Source: Diphasiastrum complanatum | Taxonomy: Eukaryota > Streptophyta > Lycopodiopsida > Lycopodiales > Lycopodiaceae | Reading direction: 5' to 3' | NCBI GenBank assembly: GCA_029204225.1 | Contig: CM055103.1 | Coordinates: 44,156,604-44,220,603, forward strand | Length of the DNA: 64,000 bases | Shown: in pieces, positions 20,021 to 32,024 of the stretch | How positions within the stretch are numbered: position 1 is the first letter of the stretch | How the letters are laid out: each line of letters opens with the position of its first letter | The notes under the pieces: model-generated | What the model was told of the DNA's origin: nothing | Databases searched by the model: none | The model's input: the letters and a program-made list of their open reading frames with translations, nothing else | Position numbers and translations under genes: made by a program

Positions 20021-21432
20021 CCCAGGTGTTTTTTCTTCACCCCAGCATCATGCATTTCTTTTCTTATGATTGTTACCTCATTCCTCCGGCCAGCTGCTGC
20101 ATAGATGTTTGATAGAAGCACGTAAGCTGCAGCATTTTCTGGTTCCAACTTCACAACACAGTCAAAGGCATGTCTTCCTATTTCCACATGACCATGGTTT
20201 CTAGCGGCACTGAGCAGAGTCATCCAAACCACAGCATTAGGCTGGATTGGCATTTTATGAATGAAGTCCTCAGCATCAGCCAGGCACCCTGCACGACACA
20301 AAAGATCGACCATACAGGCATAGTGGTCCATAGTTGGTATGAGACCATGATCTTTACACATGGAATTGAAGAAGTGACGACCTTTATCTACTAGGCCAGA
20401 ATGGCTGCATGCTGATAGAACACTAACATAGGTCACCTCATTAGGCTTTATATCTTCCCTTTGCATTTGCTCCAAAAGTGTGACAACCTCCTTGCCAAGC
20501 CCTTGCTGTGCATATCCTGCAATAATCGCATTCCATGACACCACATCTCGTTCATGCATGTTATTCAGCACCTGATGTGCATCCTTTATGCGCCCGCATT
20601 TTGCATACATGTCAACAAGGGTGTTCCCTACAGTCAGATCGAACTGAAACCCACTTTTGATTATGTCCAAATGGAGCTGCATGCCCTGCTTCAGGGCTGT
20701 AATGCTTGCACATGCTTTTAGGAGAACAACATATGTGACATAGGTTGGCTGCACACCTTCCTGTTTCATTTGCTCATACAGATCCAAGGCCTCCTTGCCA
20801 AGCCCATGTTGTGCATATCCTGCAATCATTGCATTCCATGACACCACATCTCTTTGACGTATGTTGTTGAACACCAGACGTGCATCCTCTATGCACCCAC
20901 ATTTTGCATACATGTCCACAAGGGTGCTCCCTACAATCACATCAGACTCAAAGCCACTTTTGATGATGTCCGAATGGAGCTGCTTGCCCTGTTCCAGAGC
21001 TGGAATCCTGGCGCATGCTTTTAGGACAACAACAAATGCGACGTTGTTCGGTGGGATGCCTGTCTTTTGCATTTGCTGAAAAAGATTGAGAGCCTCCTCA
21101 CCTTGTCCTTGGTTGGCATATGCTGAGATGATAGTAGTCCATGAAAACACATTGCGTTCAGGCATTGAATCAAATACTTGGCGTGCATCCAACACACTAC
21201 CACACTTGGCATACATGTTAACAAGGGTGCTTCCTAGCAAAATGTTTGAATGAAGTCCTGTTTGGACTAAAAGGGCATGCACTTGCTTGCCCTCTGCCAG
21301 GGCTTTCCTTCTGATGCACCCCTTCAAAAGGCAAGCATAAGTGTGGATTGAAGCTTGAATATTTTGCTCAACCATAAGCTCCACCATATGCACTGCCTCT
21401 TTCAATCGTCCCTCCTGACAGAATTTGCACAC
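19975..21432 (-). CDS. PLS-class PPR protein, truncated after the E motifs
   Basis: The 485-codon frame holds a regular P-L-S series: L 29-65, S 66-94, P 95-129, L 130-165, S 166-196, P 197-230, L 231-266, S 267-297, P 298-331, L2 332-367, S2 368-399, E1 400-433 and E2 434-467. S motifs read LVDMYAKCG; P motifs read VVSWNAMIAGYAQ. Such proteins bind organelle transcripts and guide C-to-U editing. Two extra bases in the AAAAAACACC stretch near 20012 replace the expected PGxSW segment with 18 foreign residues and remove the DYW domain. The first codon of the frame is GTG; the first ATG is codon 16 (21387). The frame opens at 21468, after a plausible splice acceptor (TGCAG, about 21464), so an upstream exon with a transit peptide may exist. 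It may be a pseudogene or a shortened PPR-E protein. Confidence 0.8.
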   Translation of the reverse strand: MCKFCQEGRLKEAVHMVELMVEQNIQASIHTYACLLKGCIRRKALAEGKQVHALLVQTGLHSNILLGSTLVNMYAKCGSVLDARQVFDSMPERNVFSWTTIISAYANQGQGEEALNLFQQMQKTGIPPNNVAFVVVLKACARIPALEQGKQLHSDIIKSGFESDVIVGSTLVDMYAKCGCIEDARLVFNNIRQRDVVSWNAMIAGYAQHGLGKEALDLYEQMKQEGVQPTYVTYVVLLKACASITALKQGMQLHLDIIKSGFQFDLTVGNTLVDMYAKCGRIKDAHQVLNNMHERDVVSWNAIIAGYAQQGLGKEVVTLLEQMQREDIKPNEVTYVSVLSACSHSGLVDKGRHFFNSMCKDHGLIPTMDHYACMVDLLCRAGCLADAEDFIHKMPIQPNAVVWMTLLSAARNHGHVEIGRHAFDCVVKLEPENAAAYVLLSNIYAAAGRRNEVTIIRKEMHDAGVKKKHLGAAASQLATRCMSLS

Positions 21433-24055
21433 ATTCTCACCATTGACCAGGGAATCGGGGACCCTGCATCACGATTCACATAATGACTACAGAAAAATAA
21501 ATATGAAAAAGTTTTTCCCACTGGAATTTTAGAAGACCAACAAGAAGGAAGAGATACTGTACTCTCAGCCTAGAGCTTCAAAGCCTACACACCAGGAATA
21601 AATCCATACCTCGATCTCAATCCAGCACCAGGTTCTATCTTGCCCAATGCCATGGTGTCGACCTTTGCTTTAACCCAGGGGGGGTTCAGCCAACCCTCAA
21701 TCCATAGGCCCTCATGTCTACTCTTATGTTTGAAGTCCGGGTACCTTGGATTTTTCTACATAACAGTAGACACAGATCAGCAGACATAATAGCATCAACT
21801 TCAGTGCGTACTCAAATCAGCAGACATAATAGCATCAACAATGGGAAAATGACTACAATAATCAGTCAACCAGCCTCAACAAGTAGAGGTAGTACCAATA
21901 AAAATCTTTTCAGTGGGCACAAGTCAAAAGTCATCAGACAAAGAAACTGAATCCAGATATAAACAGTCCAAAGCCATCCTCCGGGCCTAAGATTACAAAT
22001 TATCTTCAAGGGATGTTGTGAAGATGGATGGATAGTCACACCTTTATAGATCTGTTGTCCAACCATTGCGATGGATCTGAGAAGAACTTGTGCCAGAGCT
22101 GTTCCACTCTGACTACTTTTCCTACATGCATCATAACATTTGCCAAATACTTCTAAGCAAGGTTGATGTGGCCAGCTCAAACATCTCTGCAAAGTTACCT
22201 CTCTCCTCAGTCAGACAATGCTAATGAAGAAAAGACAAGCCGTGCAATGAGGAAAAAAGAAGCAGAGAAGAGGTTTCAGGTGTTGAAGAACCAGATTGTC
22301 CCTGTTCTTGACCTTGTACCATGTCACGCGAAGGAGGATTGTGCCTGTTATAGATCCACAGTGCTTTCTGTGCAGTACTCCTATGTCTTGAATTTTTCTG
22401 AGAAAAATATCATCATCATCCATAGCTATCTTCCAGATAAACCTACTGAAATGATCAGAATTTTGGAATAGAGTAGACTGCAATCACCAAAGCTGCACAA
22501 GGTACTGGGATGGGTGATCACAGTCAGCTCAGGTCTTGGATCAGATATTGCAATGATGGCTGGTGGAGTTTGAACCAGCAGCACTGATAGAACAAGCTGC
22601 TGAGCTATTTACATGAAAAGCTTAATTTTAAGCAAGCAAAACAGCAGTTCCTGGAAAAAATAAGATCTTGTGATGCTAGGATGAGAGAAAAATACTCCCC
22701 CATATCCTAAAGCATTTAAATGGATGAAGGCATGAAGGGGAGTGACAAATTCACCTTGTGACTCCTATTGTCCCAATAATGGGAAGAATCTGAGAGTAGG
22801 AAGTGGGTATGATGATCATCATCATCATTTGGGCTCCAACAAAGGCCTATGCCTCCTCCCGCTGCTGTTCCTGCTGCCATGTCTCTATCCTTGGATTGAT
22901 TGGGTTGGATCTCACAGGAAAGGTCCTAAAGGCTTCCTGGAAGATGGACTGGATTGGGTTGGATTTCCGAAGAAGGTCCTTTTAAGACTCAAGGAGGATG
23001 GACTAGATAATGCTCTCATGGAATCTAGCCGAGCTTGGAGCCACAATATCTTTACAATGGCCTAACAAACATCCATTATAGTGCATAAAAAGATGTGTCA
23101 TGGAAAATCTAAATTGTTTTTGTAGACATAACTTTCAAGATTCCATCCTGGGATGCCATTTTTGAGAGCTTAATAATTCTAAGATTCCATTTGTGAGGAG
23201 TACGTATTTTTAAATGGCCAAAAAAAGAGAACTAATCTGACTATGGAAAAAAATTGAGGACACGTGTTCTTGAAGCAATCTTAATCGAAAAGATACATTC
23301 CCCAGATTGAGTTTGTCTATAATAGTGGTCAGCATCGACTACTAGTCATAGCCCATTTATTCTTATGTACAGATTCCAACCTAGGTCATCTCTTGAAGTC
23401 TAGATTAAATCGATCAAAGTTTAGAAGCTAGTTGATTTCTTGCACAAAATGCAATAAATATCACAAATAACACAAGAAAATATCCAGAGGTCCCAAAATA
23501 AGGATATATATTATGCTAATATGAAGAGGATGGGGAGATTGGGTTTACCTATGACTCCTACAAGATTCAAAGGTAATGTGTAATGAAAAACACTACAGAT
23601 TGTCTACACATTATTGTCCATATCAAATAACCAAAAGAAGAAGCTCTTTAGCATATATTCTCAATCTGCCAAATCAAATTTTGGTTCATCGTGTATTTCA
23701 TATAAGTTGACTAAAGTTGACCTTACAAAAGTGATAAACTTAGTTCCAAAGACAACCTGAACCTCGTTGAACCCAAAAAAAAATTTTAGAACCCGAAAAA
23801 GTTTTGGATAGTCATAAAATTATGGTTAAGACATTGTATTATCAAAGAGTGCTTGGTTCAATGAAAAGGACGCTCTGAAGTTGATGACTCTTTGGAATAG
23901 GAAGTTAGTCTAAAGAAGAACTTATGTAATTTTACATTATGAAGATATAATGTTCTAAAGTATCAAATCTATGAAGTATGACTAAGCAAAAGTGCCCCAT
24001 ATAGTTCAGATCTCAGTCACTTACAATGTTGTTAGCTAAAGCATATATTCCAAAA
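21433..24055. other. Region upstream of the PPR gene, no gene recognised
   Basis: This would contain the promoter and any 5' exon of the minus-strand PPR gene, but no start, transit peptide or donor site could be fixed. A 107-codon plus-strand frame at 22742-23065 contains an imperfect internal duplication (GATTGGGTTGGAT twice about 55 bases apart) and looks accidental. Confidence 0.4.
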
Positions 24056-25660
24056 AGAGAATCGACAATTGTTTGAGCTAAAGTAGACACATTTGTAGTT
24101 GTCTTGACATGAGTTTGGTGTTGCTCGCATTTAAAAACATAAGACTCTACAAAGGGTTTTATCTTTGGCCAATAAAAGTCCCTCTATACCAAGCCTAAAG
24201 TATGATGGATGTCCAGATGCCTAGCACAAGGTGCATCATGACATTTGTAAAGAGTTTTATACTTGATGGAATCAGCACTTGACACACATACTTTTCGCTC
24301 CTGAACAAAAGTCCATTACAAATGAAAGACTTATCATCTACCTTTCAAACTAGACTAAGCATCTTGTAATTCGGTCTCATTACCCTTGATCATCATTCTT
24401 AATTGTACCTTCTTGTGTCAAATAGGTCCAATAGTACGAGTCTTTTTCAAAAAGACCTCTCAATGAAATATAAATATTTGTAGAGATCTTTGTGAAGGAA
24501 AGTTCATTCACTTCATCTAATTGATTAACTAACTTAGCAACTCTATTAGGAATGTCTTTAGTATAACACGTACTTTAAAGTCAATTCTTGTATAAGCCCA
24601 AAACCAACGAGCTTTTTTGCCTTTCAATTCATTATGATTATAGAAACACTTAAGGAGTTGGTGATCAAAGCAAACCATAAATTTATTATGATACAAGTAA
24701 TGCCTCCATGATTTCAGTGGAAAAAATCCATGCATGGTATAACATACCTGAGGATCTGAAAATTTCATACTCTCACAATCGATCGACCTACCCTCTTTAT
24801 GAAGGTATTGCTCTTATTGTTGAGTTAGTTGTGTTAGTACTAATAACATAAGATATATATATGGATTCTCACTTTGTAATACGAGAGCACAAACAATCAA
24901 ATTCTTGAAAATTTTGAAACTCTGATCTAATCTTTTGTTCCACTTTATGGACAAGTTTCACATCTCCTTTTTAGTTCTAACTCCCTTCAGAACATTATTA
25001 AAGGCACTACAATTTTTGCATAAGTTTCTATAAATTTATGAAGGAAAACTATAAATCCTAAAGATAACTTTAATTGGCAAACATTTTTTGGAATCGGCCA
25101 CTCCACTGCTATCCTTATACTTTTCAAGCCACTCAACTGCTATCCTTATACTTTTCAGGACAATTTTCATTCCCTCGGAAGTGATATTATGACCAAGATA
25201 AAGAAGTTCATGTTCCAAGAATTCACACTTTGCCTCCATTAACAAAGCTTCTCTTTCTTGAATATTCTTAAACTCCCCCAAATATGGATGAAATAGCTCA
25301 TTTATCATTGCCAGAAGGTTGTTGGAGCATTAGTCAAGCCGAAGGATAAGACTGAAAACTCGTAGTGGCCAAATCAAATTCTAATACCAATCTTAGACAC
25401 ATCACCAGAATCAATCTGGAGTTGGTCCCACTTAGATCAATTTTGGTAAATTATTTAGCTCCACCTAATTGATCCACTAAAGCGTACATTCTAGGTAGTG
25501 GATATTTGTCTTACATAGTGATTTGATTTAAGCCCTTGTCGTCAACGCACATACAAAACCTCATGCCCTTCTTACTCTTAAAAAGTACCAAGCTTTTTGT
25601 GGTGACCTACTTGGCCTAATGTGTCCCATTTTCAAGTACTTTCTATCCATGTAGCTACTT
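24056..25660 (-). pseudogene. Gypsy Pol remnant: reverse transcriptase, RNase H, integrase start
   Basis: Read on the minus strand from right to left: RT pieces YPLPRMYALVDQLGGAK and FTKIDLSG near 25450-25550, then the RT thumb frame 25308-25036 (FHPYLGEF, AKCEFLEHELLYLGHNITSEG). Next comes RNase H at 24768-24529 (SWRHYLYHNKFMVCFDHQLLK, KARWFW) and an integrase-zinc-like stretch with YWPKIKPFVE near 24180. The order is that of gypsy. Stops and shifts are spread through it, and the FADD/YLDD catalytic boxes are not intact. Confidence 0.65.
25097..25158 (+). repeat. 31-bp tandem duplication inside the gypsy RT remnant
   Basis: Two 31-base units beginning GCCACTC stand side by side (25097-25127, 25128-25158) with two differences. 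They lie in the reverse transcriptase remnant and add a frameshift to it. Confidence 0.85.
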
Positions 25661-26889
25661 CTTCCTCTTCCATTGAACCAAAGCTATGATGATAGGATAA
25701 CTACGTTGTATTGACTCTATCTTATAGCCTACCATGTTCATGAATATGCATTGTAGTAAGTAATGACTTCTTCTCCGATCTAGGCAATTTTCCTTGAGGA
25801 GCCTTGACTTTTACAAATAAAACAAAGTTGTTTCACTACTCTTATTCCATCTTTTGAGTTTGCAACATTCCTTCTTAGTTCAGGTTGTTTCTTATGGGCA
25901 TCTTCATCAAGCTCATCACAAATTTTGATTCTTGAGTTTTGTTTTTGATTCTTTGTCCTTTGACTGAGCTCTCCATCAAGTGTTTATAGAGAGAAAATGA
26001 TCAAGTATAACCAAAAGTTAATGTATGTTGAGATTTTTCACTCTCTCACTAAAGTGCAAACTATAATGCTCAAAACTTTTTTGAATCAGTGTTCGTCAGT
26101 TATAAATTATCTCCTACTACCTTCTACTATTTCCAGGCTTCTTGTAGTGTGTTTATACACCTCCTATAGTGTTGTCTAGCCTACAAAGTGCCCAAAACCA
26201 ATGTTCTTCACTAAAATGCTTCTCCTAGTTTTCACTTCTTGTGAGGGACTATCTCACCTCAGTACAAAGCTTGTGACAAGCCGAATCCACTGAATAGGCA
26301 CTCATGATTATAGAAGTTATAATGCATCAATAATCACATTATCATTAGCATGAACACCACCAATACAAAGGCAAAGAAAAACCACATAACACTACATTAC
26401 CAAAAAGTGAATACAATGTAGTGATAACAAGAGAGAGTGAGATTATTTTTAGAACTTGAGTTATAGTCTATTCTAGAGTACAAGTAGCCTACACCACTTG
26501 GTGAAGTGTAAGATTGAAATTCTAACACTTGAGATGGCAAAACTATGACAAAGGTGGACTTGGTAGGTGTGACTCTCATTTCTTTTGTGTTAAAGATTTT
26601 GGGTGGAAAAGGTCTTTTGAATAACATTTTTACTTAGCTATTGAAAATGTTACTGGGCTAGCTTCTTTATGCTTTGTTCCCACATCAAAAAGTTCCCATG
26701 TCCCCGAGTCTGCCAATGTTGCTCTGACTGCCTTGGGTAGTGCTATGATGTTTATCTTATGAAGAGTTGAAAATAGTTTTGACCACTCATTCTCATCTAT
26801 TTGTGAGGTTGTCTTCCTTTTTGTTGGCACTTTGGCAGGTATTTCTATGGTGGTCACATCCAACTGAATGTTGGTCACCTGCATGAGAA
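25661..26889. other. No gene recognised
   Basis: Probably more decayed gypsy sequence: it lies between gypsy Pol remnants on both sides. The minus-strand frame 26630-26884 (84 codons) has no domain I recognise. No LTR edge or RNA gene was seen. Confidence 0.35.
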
Positions 26890-27680
26890 AGTCAAGTCTA
26901 ATGTATGATTGTGGTGATTGACTATTTCACCAGATGAGTAGAGGCAAAGGCAGTTTGAATAACTAATGAGAAAAACATGGCCAATGTTTTATATGAGAAT
27001 ATCATCACCCACTTTGGTTGTCCTCTAGAATTAATTAGTGATCACAATACCAACTTCTTAAATGAAATGATAAATGTTTTACTAGTGGAATTTGTACTTG
27101 TCCATTCTAAAAGCATGTCATACTATTTTCGATGCAATGGACATGTAGAGGAAGCAAACAAGACCCTTTAAACTATTATCACCAAAATTGTAGCGACTAG
27201 CGAATCATATTGAGAGCACAAGTTTCAAGTAGCCTAATGGGCATTTCACACAACTTACCATTCCAGCTAGTCTATGCCCTAGAGGTAGCGATATCTATTG
27301 AATTCATAGTTTTCAATCTTTGTATAGTTGTACAAGAATGGCTAGATATTAGTAGATCTATCCAAAGAGATGGGATTAATTGCTTAGTCTCTATAAATCT
27401 AGGACCATAGCCATCCACACTATGCAAGCAAATGAAAGAAGACAAAAGGCATGGCTAAATTGTCTACTTAAAACCAAGAATTTTTACATTGGTGACTTGA
27501 CACACTTCTATAATACTAAGGCTATGAAAGGTAAATTTAAGTTTGTCGGCTAGAGCCCTATAAGGTAATGAAATGTATGAGAATGGAAAAGTGCAATCTG
27601 CTAGAAATTTCCATGACACCTATCAAGAGACATTGAGAGGATTATTAGTAGTACAAAGTGGAGACCACTAGTGTCACTTC
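26890..27680 (+). pseudogene. Gypsy integrase core remnant, plus strand
   Basis: Translation with several stops gives VVIDYFTR, then ITHFGCPLELISDHNTNFLNE and NGHVEEANKTL. These are the gypsy integrase landmarks: first catalytic Asp in VDYFTKW, second in ISDRGTQF, Glu in NGQVEASNK. The second Asp and the Glu are kept. Downstream text resembles the integrase C-terminal half (KVMKCMRME). It is opposite in strand to the Pol remnant at 24-25.7 kb, so the two do not form one intact element. Confidence 0.6.
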
Positions 27681-27949
27681 CAAAGTTGTCTCACATTAAA
27701 GTCTTCACAAGTGACGTGTTTGTTTACGTTGAAATCCATTGAAACTTTTGCATCTAGCCAGTATTTTTTTTTACTTAGAGATAGAATGCAGTTAATATTA
27801 CAGGGTATGTTATGTGCTACATAATCGATGAACCATGAATAGAATAAAACTTGCAAAATATTTACTCATAGATTGTCAAAACACGTCCAAGAAGAACATC
27901 AAGACTCTATTATCATCCAAAAAACAAACTATAATGGGACCTCTTATCA

Positions 27950-28400
27950 CCTAGTTGGCCATGAATGCACAAGAATTGGCTGACACAATCAAGCCCCCAC
28001 TTCTCTTTGGATTCTCAACCAAGATTAGTTGGAGAGACATCAACTTGCCACTAGAATCCTTTTGGAAGAACTTCTTGATTGTGACTTCAGTTGCAAAATG
28101 CCCTCCACCAATGCCTTAAGGAGTGGCACTAATAGTTGGTTGGATCTCATGACTTACTAGGCAATGACACTGCCTTAATGATTAGCTTGTGCTGGTCAAG
28201 GTATGATAGTGTAGGATTTGGTCTTCACTACATGAAATACTCAACAATGTCATCTACCCACTTAGGTATGACGTTCATGTAAAAGGTCTTTGCATGGAGC
28301 AACTCATCATCTAACCCCCTTCTTGGTTGATGATTGGAACTTATGGTTAGCCAAGTAATGCTATTTTCCTATTCTCGTTACTGTGTGAAACTCAAATCCA
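27950..28400 (-). pseudogene. Possible gypsy RNase H / integrase junction remnant, minus strand
   Basis: Minus-strand translation contains WVDDIVEYF, then GGHFATEV with stops. These resemble the WP.DIV.YL and GGHF(A/S)..KT segments found at the RNase H to integrase junction of gypsy elements. The match is short and broken; only the order of segments supports it. Confidence 0.35.
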
Positions 28401-28520
28401 ACAAGAGCCATCAAGTAATTCTTGTAGTTGTGCAAGGTCAGTTGATGAGGTATAGTAATGTGTGATGGTCTACGAAGAACACAAAGGTATTCACGAGAAG
28501 ATAGTGTTTAATCTTTTTGA

Positions 28521-29679
28521 TGTTAAAAATCCTAGATTGGGGACACCATTAAGGGTCTCAAAAAGTTAAAAAAAAAAAGTGTATTTTTGGGGTTTTCAGA
28601 GCTTAAATAACTTTCTATTGGTGGTCTGAACCTATTGGAGTTTTTTTTACAAGCTTAAATATATGATGAATTTACTCTGATTTGAGACATCATGCACCCA
28701 ATTCGGTTGTGTGAGCTTAGGCACCATTGTGCTGAAGTTTTGCTTGTTGAAGGAGTCCAAAAATGCAATTTTTGCATGATCTGAGCTTATGATTGCTTGC
28801 TGGACCTGATAAAAGCCTCTATGCCTCTCTAATGAACCTTAGAATAGTGCTTGTAACATCTGATTGGATGCTTATTGGGTTGGGTATTGATTTTTGATGA
28901 CACATCCTTGGAAAAGTGCACCCTCCTACCTGAATCTGGATCATTTACAGATTGCACATGTGAAGCCTAGGTGGAAGGGTGATGTGGCATGTGTCTTGTA
29001 GACCTATCTCATTCTATATTGAGCTTTACAGCGACCAATTTGGTGTCCTGTAGAGAAAGTTATGGCTATCGGAAGATTGACAATTTTTGAACTAAAATTT
29101 GAAAATGTCGTAATGTTCTGATGCATGCATGCTTGTAAGTCAATTTAGTGATTGTATCATGTTGAAAATGTAAGGAGAAGAAAGTTTGCATGGTACAAGG
29201 TGTTCAGTAGATTGATCAGAGAAATTTCATGCATGATGCTATTTTTGGCAATTCTAGTTCAAAAAGATGATTTCCTAGTTGTTAGGCTATTTACAATTTT
29301 TTTTGATTTTTTCGAAAAAATCAATGCATGTTAAGTATGATGCATGCAGGATGTTTTGAAATGAGTTTCAATTTGTGATGGCACCTGTGGAACTGATAGA
29401 TCGATCTTTTTAATCGATTTTCACAGTATGATCCATATCGAACGGATTTAAAAAATCCCAGTTTTCCGTAAATTTTTTGTGTGATCCTCAAAGTGGATAT
29501 TGTTCTAAATTAGCCTGGTATTGATTAAACGAGATTTGCTTAATGAAGTGCTTGCTGAGATTATATCAGCCAGTTTGAAGGTCTAGTACTTTTCACTTTT
29601 TAGTTGAGGATTTCGGATTTGTCGACTAATTAAGCTCAGGAATTATTCCGAATCCCTCATACTGGACATGGACATAACA
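28521..29679 (-). repeat. Putative 3' LTR of chromodomain gypsy
   Basis: On the minus strand the polypurine run GGGGGGAAGAA (29690-29680) is followed by TGTTATGTCC at 29679, an LTR start. The left edge is set at 28521, where the minus strand ends in ...TTTAACA, giving a short TGTTA/TAACA inverted end. The start is well supported; the end is a guess because no 5' LTR is available for comparison. Confidence 0.45.
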
Positions 29680-29736
29680 TTCTTCCCCCCTTGAACCACT
29701 TCTGTCTTCAGAAGCAAAAACTAGAGAAGTTCTTCT

Positions 29737-30519
29737 TTATGCTTTCAATCTATTCCCACGAATCATCATCCTCAGTCTCGGACCCCTCCACCTAATCAAG
29801 CACTCAGAGATATACCAATTTCTCAATTGTTTATCACTGGTTCTGAGTACTCTTTTAGGTTTCAAAGGTACACTAAGCGATAAGTTCTTCAAATGGGTAA
29901 GATCCTCCTCTGAATCAACTACATCACCTTCATGTAAACATTTTTTCAACCGGCTTACATGAAACACTGGGTGAGCGGTAGACTTGTCCTGGAGATCAAG
30001 TTCGTAAGCTAAAGAACCAATTTTTCTTATAATCTGAAATGGTCCACAATATTTGGTAGACAATTTATAATGCTTCCCCGTATGCATAGTCTTAGAATCT
30101 TTATGTATTCTAAGATATACCCAGTCATCAACTTTAAAATCTCTGGGAGACCTCTTAAGATCGGCATAGTGCTTAGCTCTGTCTTGAGCACTACGGATAT
30201 AATCACATGCCACTTGCAACATTTCATGCAAGAAATCCGCAACTTTCTGGATCTTAATAGACTTCTGAACACCATACATCAACATAAACGGACTATAACC
30301 TGTAGCAGAATGTCCGGTTCTAAGATCCATTTTTGTGAAGTATTTAGCTCCACCTAAATGATCTACCAAATCATCCATACGGGGTAATGGATATTTATTC
30401 TCAATAGTTACCTTATTCAATCTCTTATAGTCAACAAACATTTGGAAGCCTCCATCTTTCTTCGCTTTCAGGAGAACAGGATCACCCCATGGTGACTTAC
30501 TTGGCTGAATACGACCCAT
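29737..30519 (-). CDS. Deleted gypsy Pol: RT start fused to integrase end and chromodomain
   Basis: A 260-codon frame starts with gypsy reverse transcriptase: [57 protein letters not shown]. At about residue 69 it jumps straight to the integrase C-terminal region ([11 protein letters not shown]), continues through the GPF/Y motif ([24 protein letters not shown]) and ends in a chromodomain-like [15 protein letters not shown]. The RT catalytic centre, all of RNase H and the integrase core are deleted, yet the frame stays open. The chromodomain marks it as a chromovirus, whose members target chromatin marks at insertion. The product cannot be enzymatic. Confidence 0.8.
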   Translation of the reverse strand: MGRIQPSKSPWGDPVLLKAKKDGGFQMFVDYKRLNKVTIENKYPLPRMDDLVDHLGGAKYFTKMDLRTGHSATGYSPFMLMYGVQKSIKIQKVADFLHEMLQVACDYIRSAQDRAKHYADLKRSPRDFKVDDWVYLRIHKDSKTMHTGKHYKLSTKYCGPFQIIRKIGSLAYELDLQDKSTAHPVFHVSRLKKCLHEGDVVDSEEDLTHLKNLSLSVPLKPKRVLRTSDKQLRNWYISECLIRWRGPRLRMMIRGNRLKA

Positions 30520-30907
30520 CTTAAGATAATTTGCAATTTGATTAGCAATCTCGATCTCTTATTTTTGAGAAAATCGGTATAGTTGTGACTACCTGGAATT
30601 AACTCAATCATGTGGTCTACCGACCTAGACGGTGGTATTCCATGAGATAATTCAACTAGAAAAAACATTTTTGAATTCAGACAATATTATATTCTTCTCT
30701 ATTTGCCCTGATCTAAGTCCACTGAGTTAAGAATTTTTTCCAATTCACAACCACTTAGATGCATTTCAGAGAAATCCAAAATGGGTTTGGCAAATAAAGA
30801 ATAAGCATCATACTGCGAATCAAAATTTCCATTACATTAGCAAATGAAATCATCCCAAATGGATGTACATATTTGTCTCCAAATAGTGTAGCTACCTCCT
30901 TACCCTC

Positions 30908-31201
30908 CTAAAAAGAGAGCACATGCTTCTCAAAATCTATCTCAGGAGATTTAATAAATAACCATTCATATCCTAGGATTATGTCCGTACGTGTTAAATC
31001 TAAAACATAAAAATCTATTAACTCTCTGTAGTCTTGGATCCAAACTAGGAACTTTGGAACTTTGACATCCCATGATGTCTCCAACTCTGCACTTGAAGCT
31101 AGATATACTTTATATCTATGCTCACTGGCTTCAATTTCCAGGCCAAGTTTCTGCACAAGACCAGAGTTAATAAAATTATGAGTAGAACCACTATCTACCA
31201 A
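30908..31201 (-). CDS. Gypsy aspartic protease domain
   Basis: The frame begins with MVDSGSTHNFI, the classic chromovirus protease active site (D-S-G), and runs to the second landmark DIILGYEWLFIKSPEIDFEKHVLSF, where ILG..WL is conserved. It lies between the zinc-knuckle frame on its right and the fused Pol on its left, in the expected order, but in separate frames, so the polyprotein is broken. Confidence 0.75.
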   Translation of the reverse strand: MVDSGSTHNFINSGLVQKLGLEIEASEHRYKVYLASSAELETSWDVKVPKFLVWIQDYRELIDFYVLDLTRTDIILGYEWLFIKSPEIDFEKHVLSF

Positions 31202-31220
31202 TATACTAATTTCATGTCCT

Positions 31221-31690
31221 TTAACTATGCCTCAAACAAAATAATTCATTAGGCAATAATGAAGCAATATTGAATGAACATTCACATTCACAATTAACCT
31301 TGTTAATTTCCAATTTTAGATTTTTTTCATCTGGCATCTCAATGACTTGATCTACATGTTTCTTTTGCTCCGGGCATAATTTCATAACATGTCCAGGCTT
31401 GTTATAGACAAAACATATATTTGTCTTCCTAGTCTTATTTTGGGACATTTGTTTCTTTTGTCTAAACTATGATGCAATTTGATCAAGTTCATCAAAATAT
31501 TTATTGGGCTTTTTCTCACGAACTCGTTTCTTTCCCTTCCTCTGGTTGGCTCTAGATGGATTAGCCTGAAATTGCTTCTTGGATGCCACCACTGTGGAAT
31601 CATAAGCTTTTGCGACTCGTATGACGTCATCGAAAGTTTGAAGCACATTTCGCTTATATTCATTCTGATAATCTGCTGGCAGACCTAGGA
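31221..31690 (-). pseudogene. Gypsy Gag C-terminus with damaged zinc knuckle
   Basis: Two overlapping minus-strand frames (31663-31382 and 31448-31221) carry the end of Gag. The knuckle reads CFVYNKPGHVMKLC: the second Cys of the CX2CX4HX4C pattern is Tyr, so zinc binding is lost. The N-terminal part of Gag is missing; homology ends near 31690. Confidence 0.6.
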
Positions 31691-32024
31691 TAAACTGCCA
31701 AAGTGCTAGTTTCGCATCGAATGAGAGAACTTTGCTTATTCAGGTTGCATGGGGATCCTAAGAAGAATATCCTCTCCTCATGGGAGAGAATATATACTAT
31801 GGAAACGCGCCCATCTCCCTATTGGATTATCCGATTCTATGACCTAGGATCCCCTCCTCTCTTGTATTCATTCACCTTGGCTTGGGGGTGAAGTGGTTAG
31901 GGTAGGTATTGACTAGCCATTTCTTGTTGGTTGGGTGATTTTGTTTCACATGTGTCCTTTTGGTTTGCATGTGATAGGATTATTGAAGATCTTCACTTGG
32001 CGATCATTATAGTTAGGAAGATTG
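31691..32024. other. Junction stretch, nothing recognised
   Basis: Lies between the gypsy Gag fragment (minus) and the copia fragment (plus). The 62-codon plus frame at 31703-31891 has no recognisable content. Confidence 0.35.

Noticed and set aside
20170-21224. Antisense and out-of-frame ORFs within the PLS-class PPR gene
   Set aside because: Shadows of the regular PPR repeat pattern in other frames.
22742-23065. 107-codon plus-strand frame with His run and hydrophobic stretch
   Set aside because: The His run comes from a CAT microsatellite and the rest from a short internal duplication; no leader or family.
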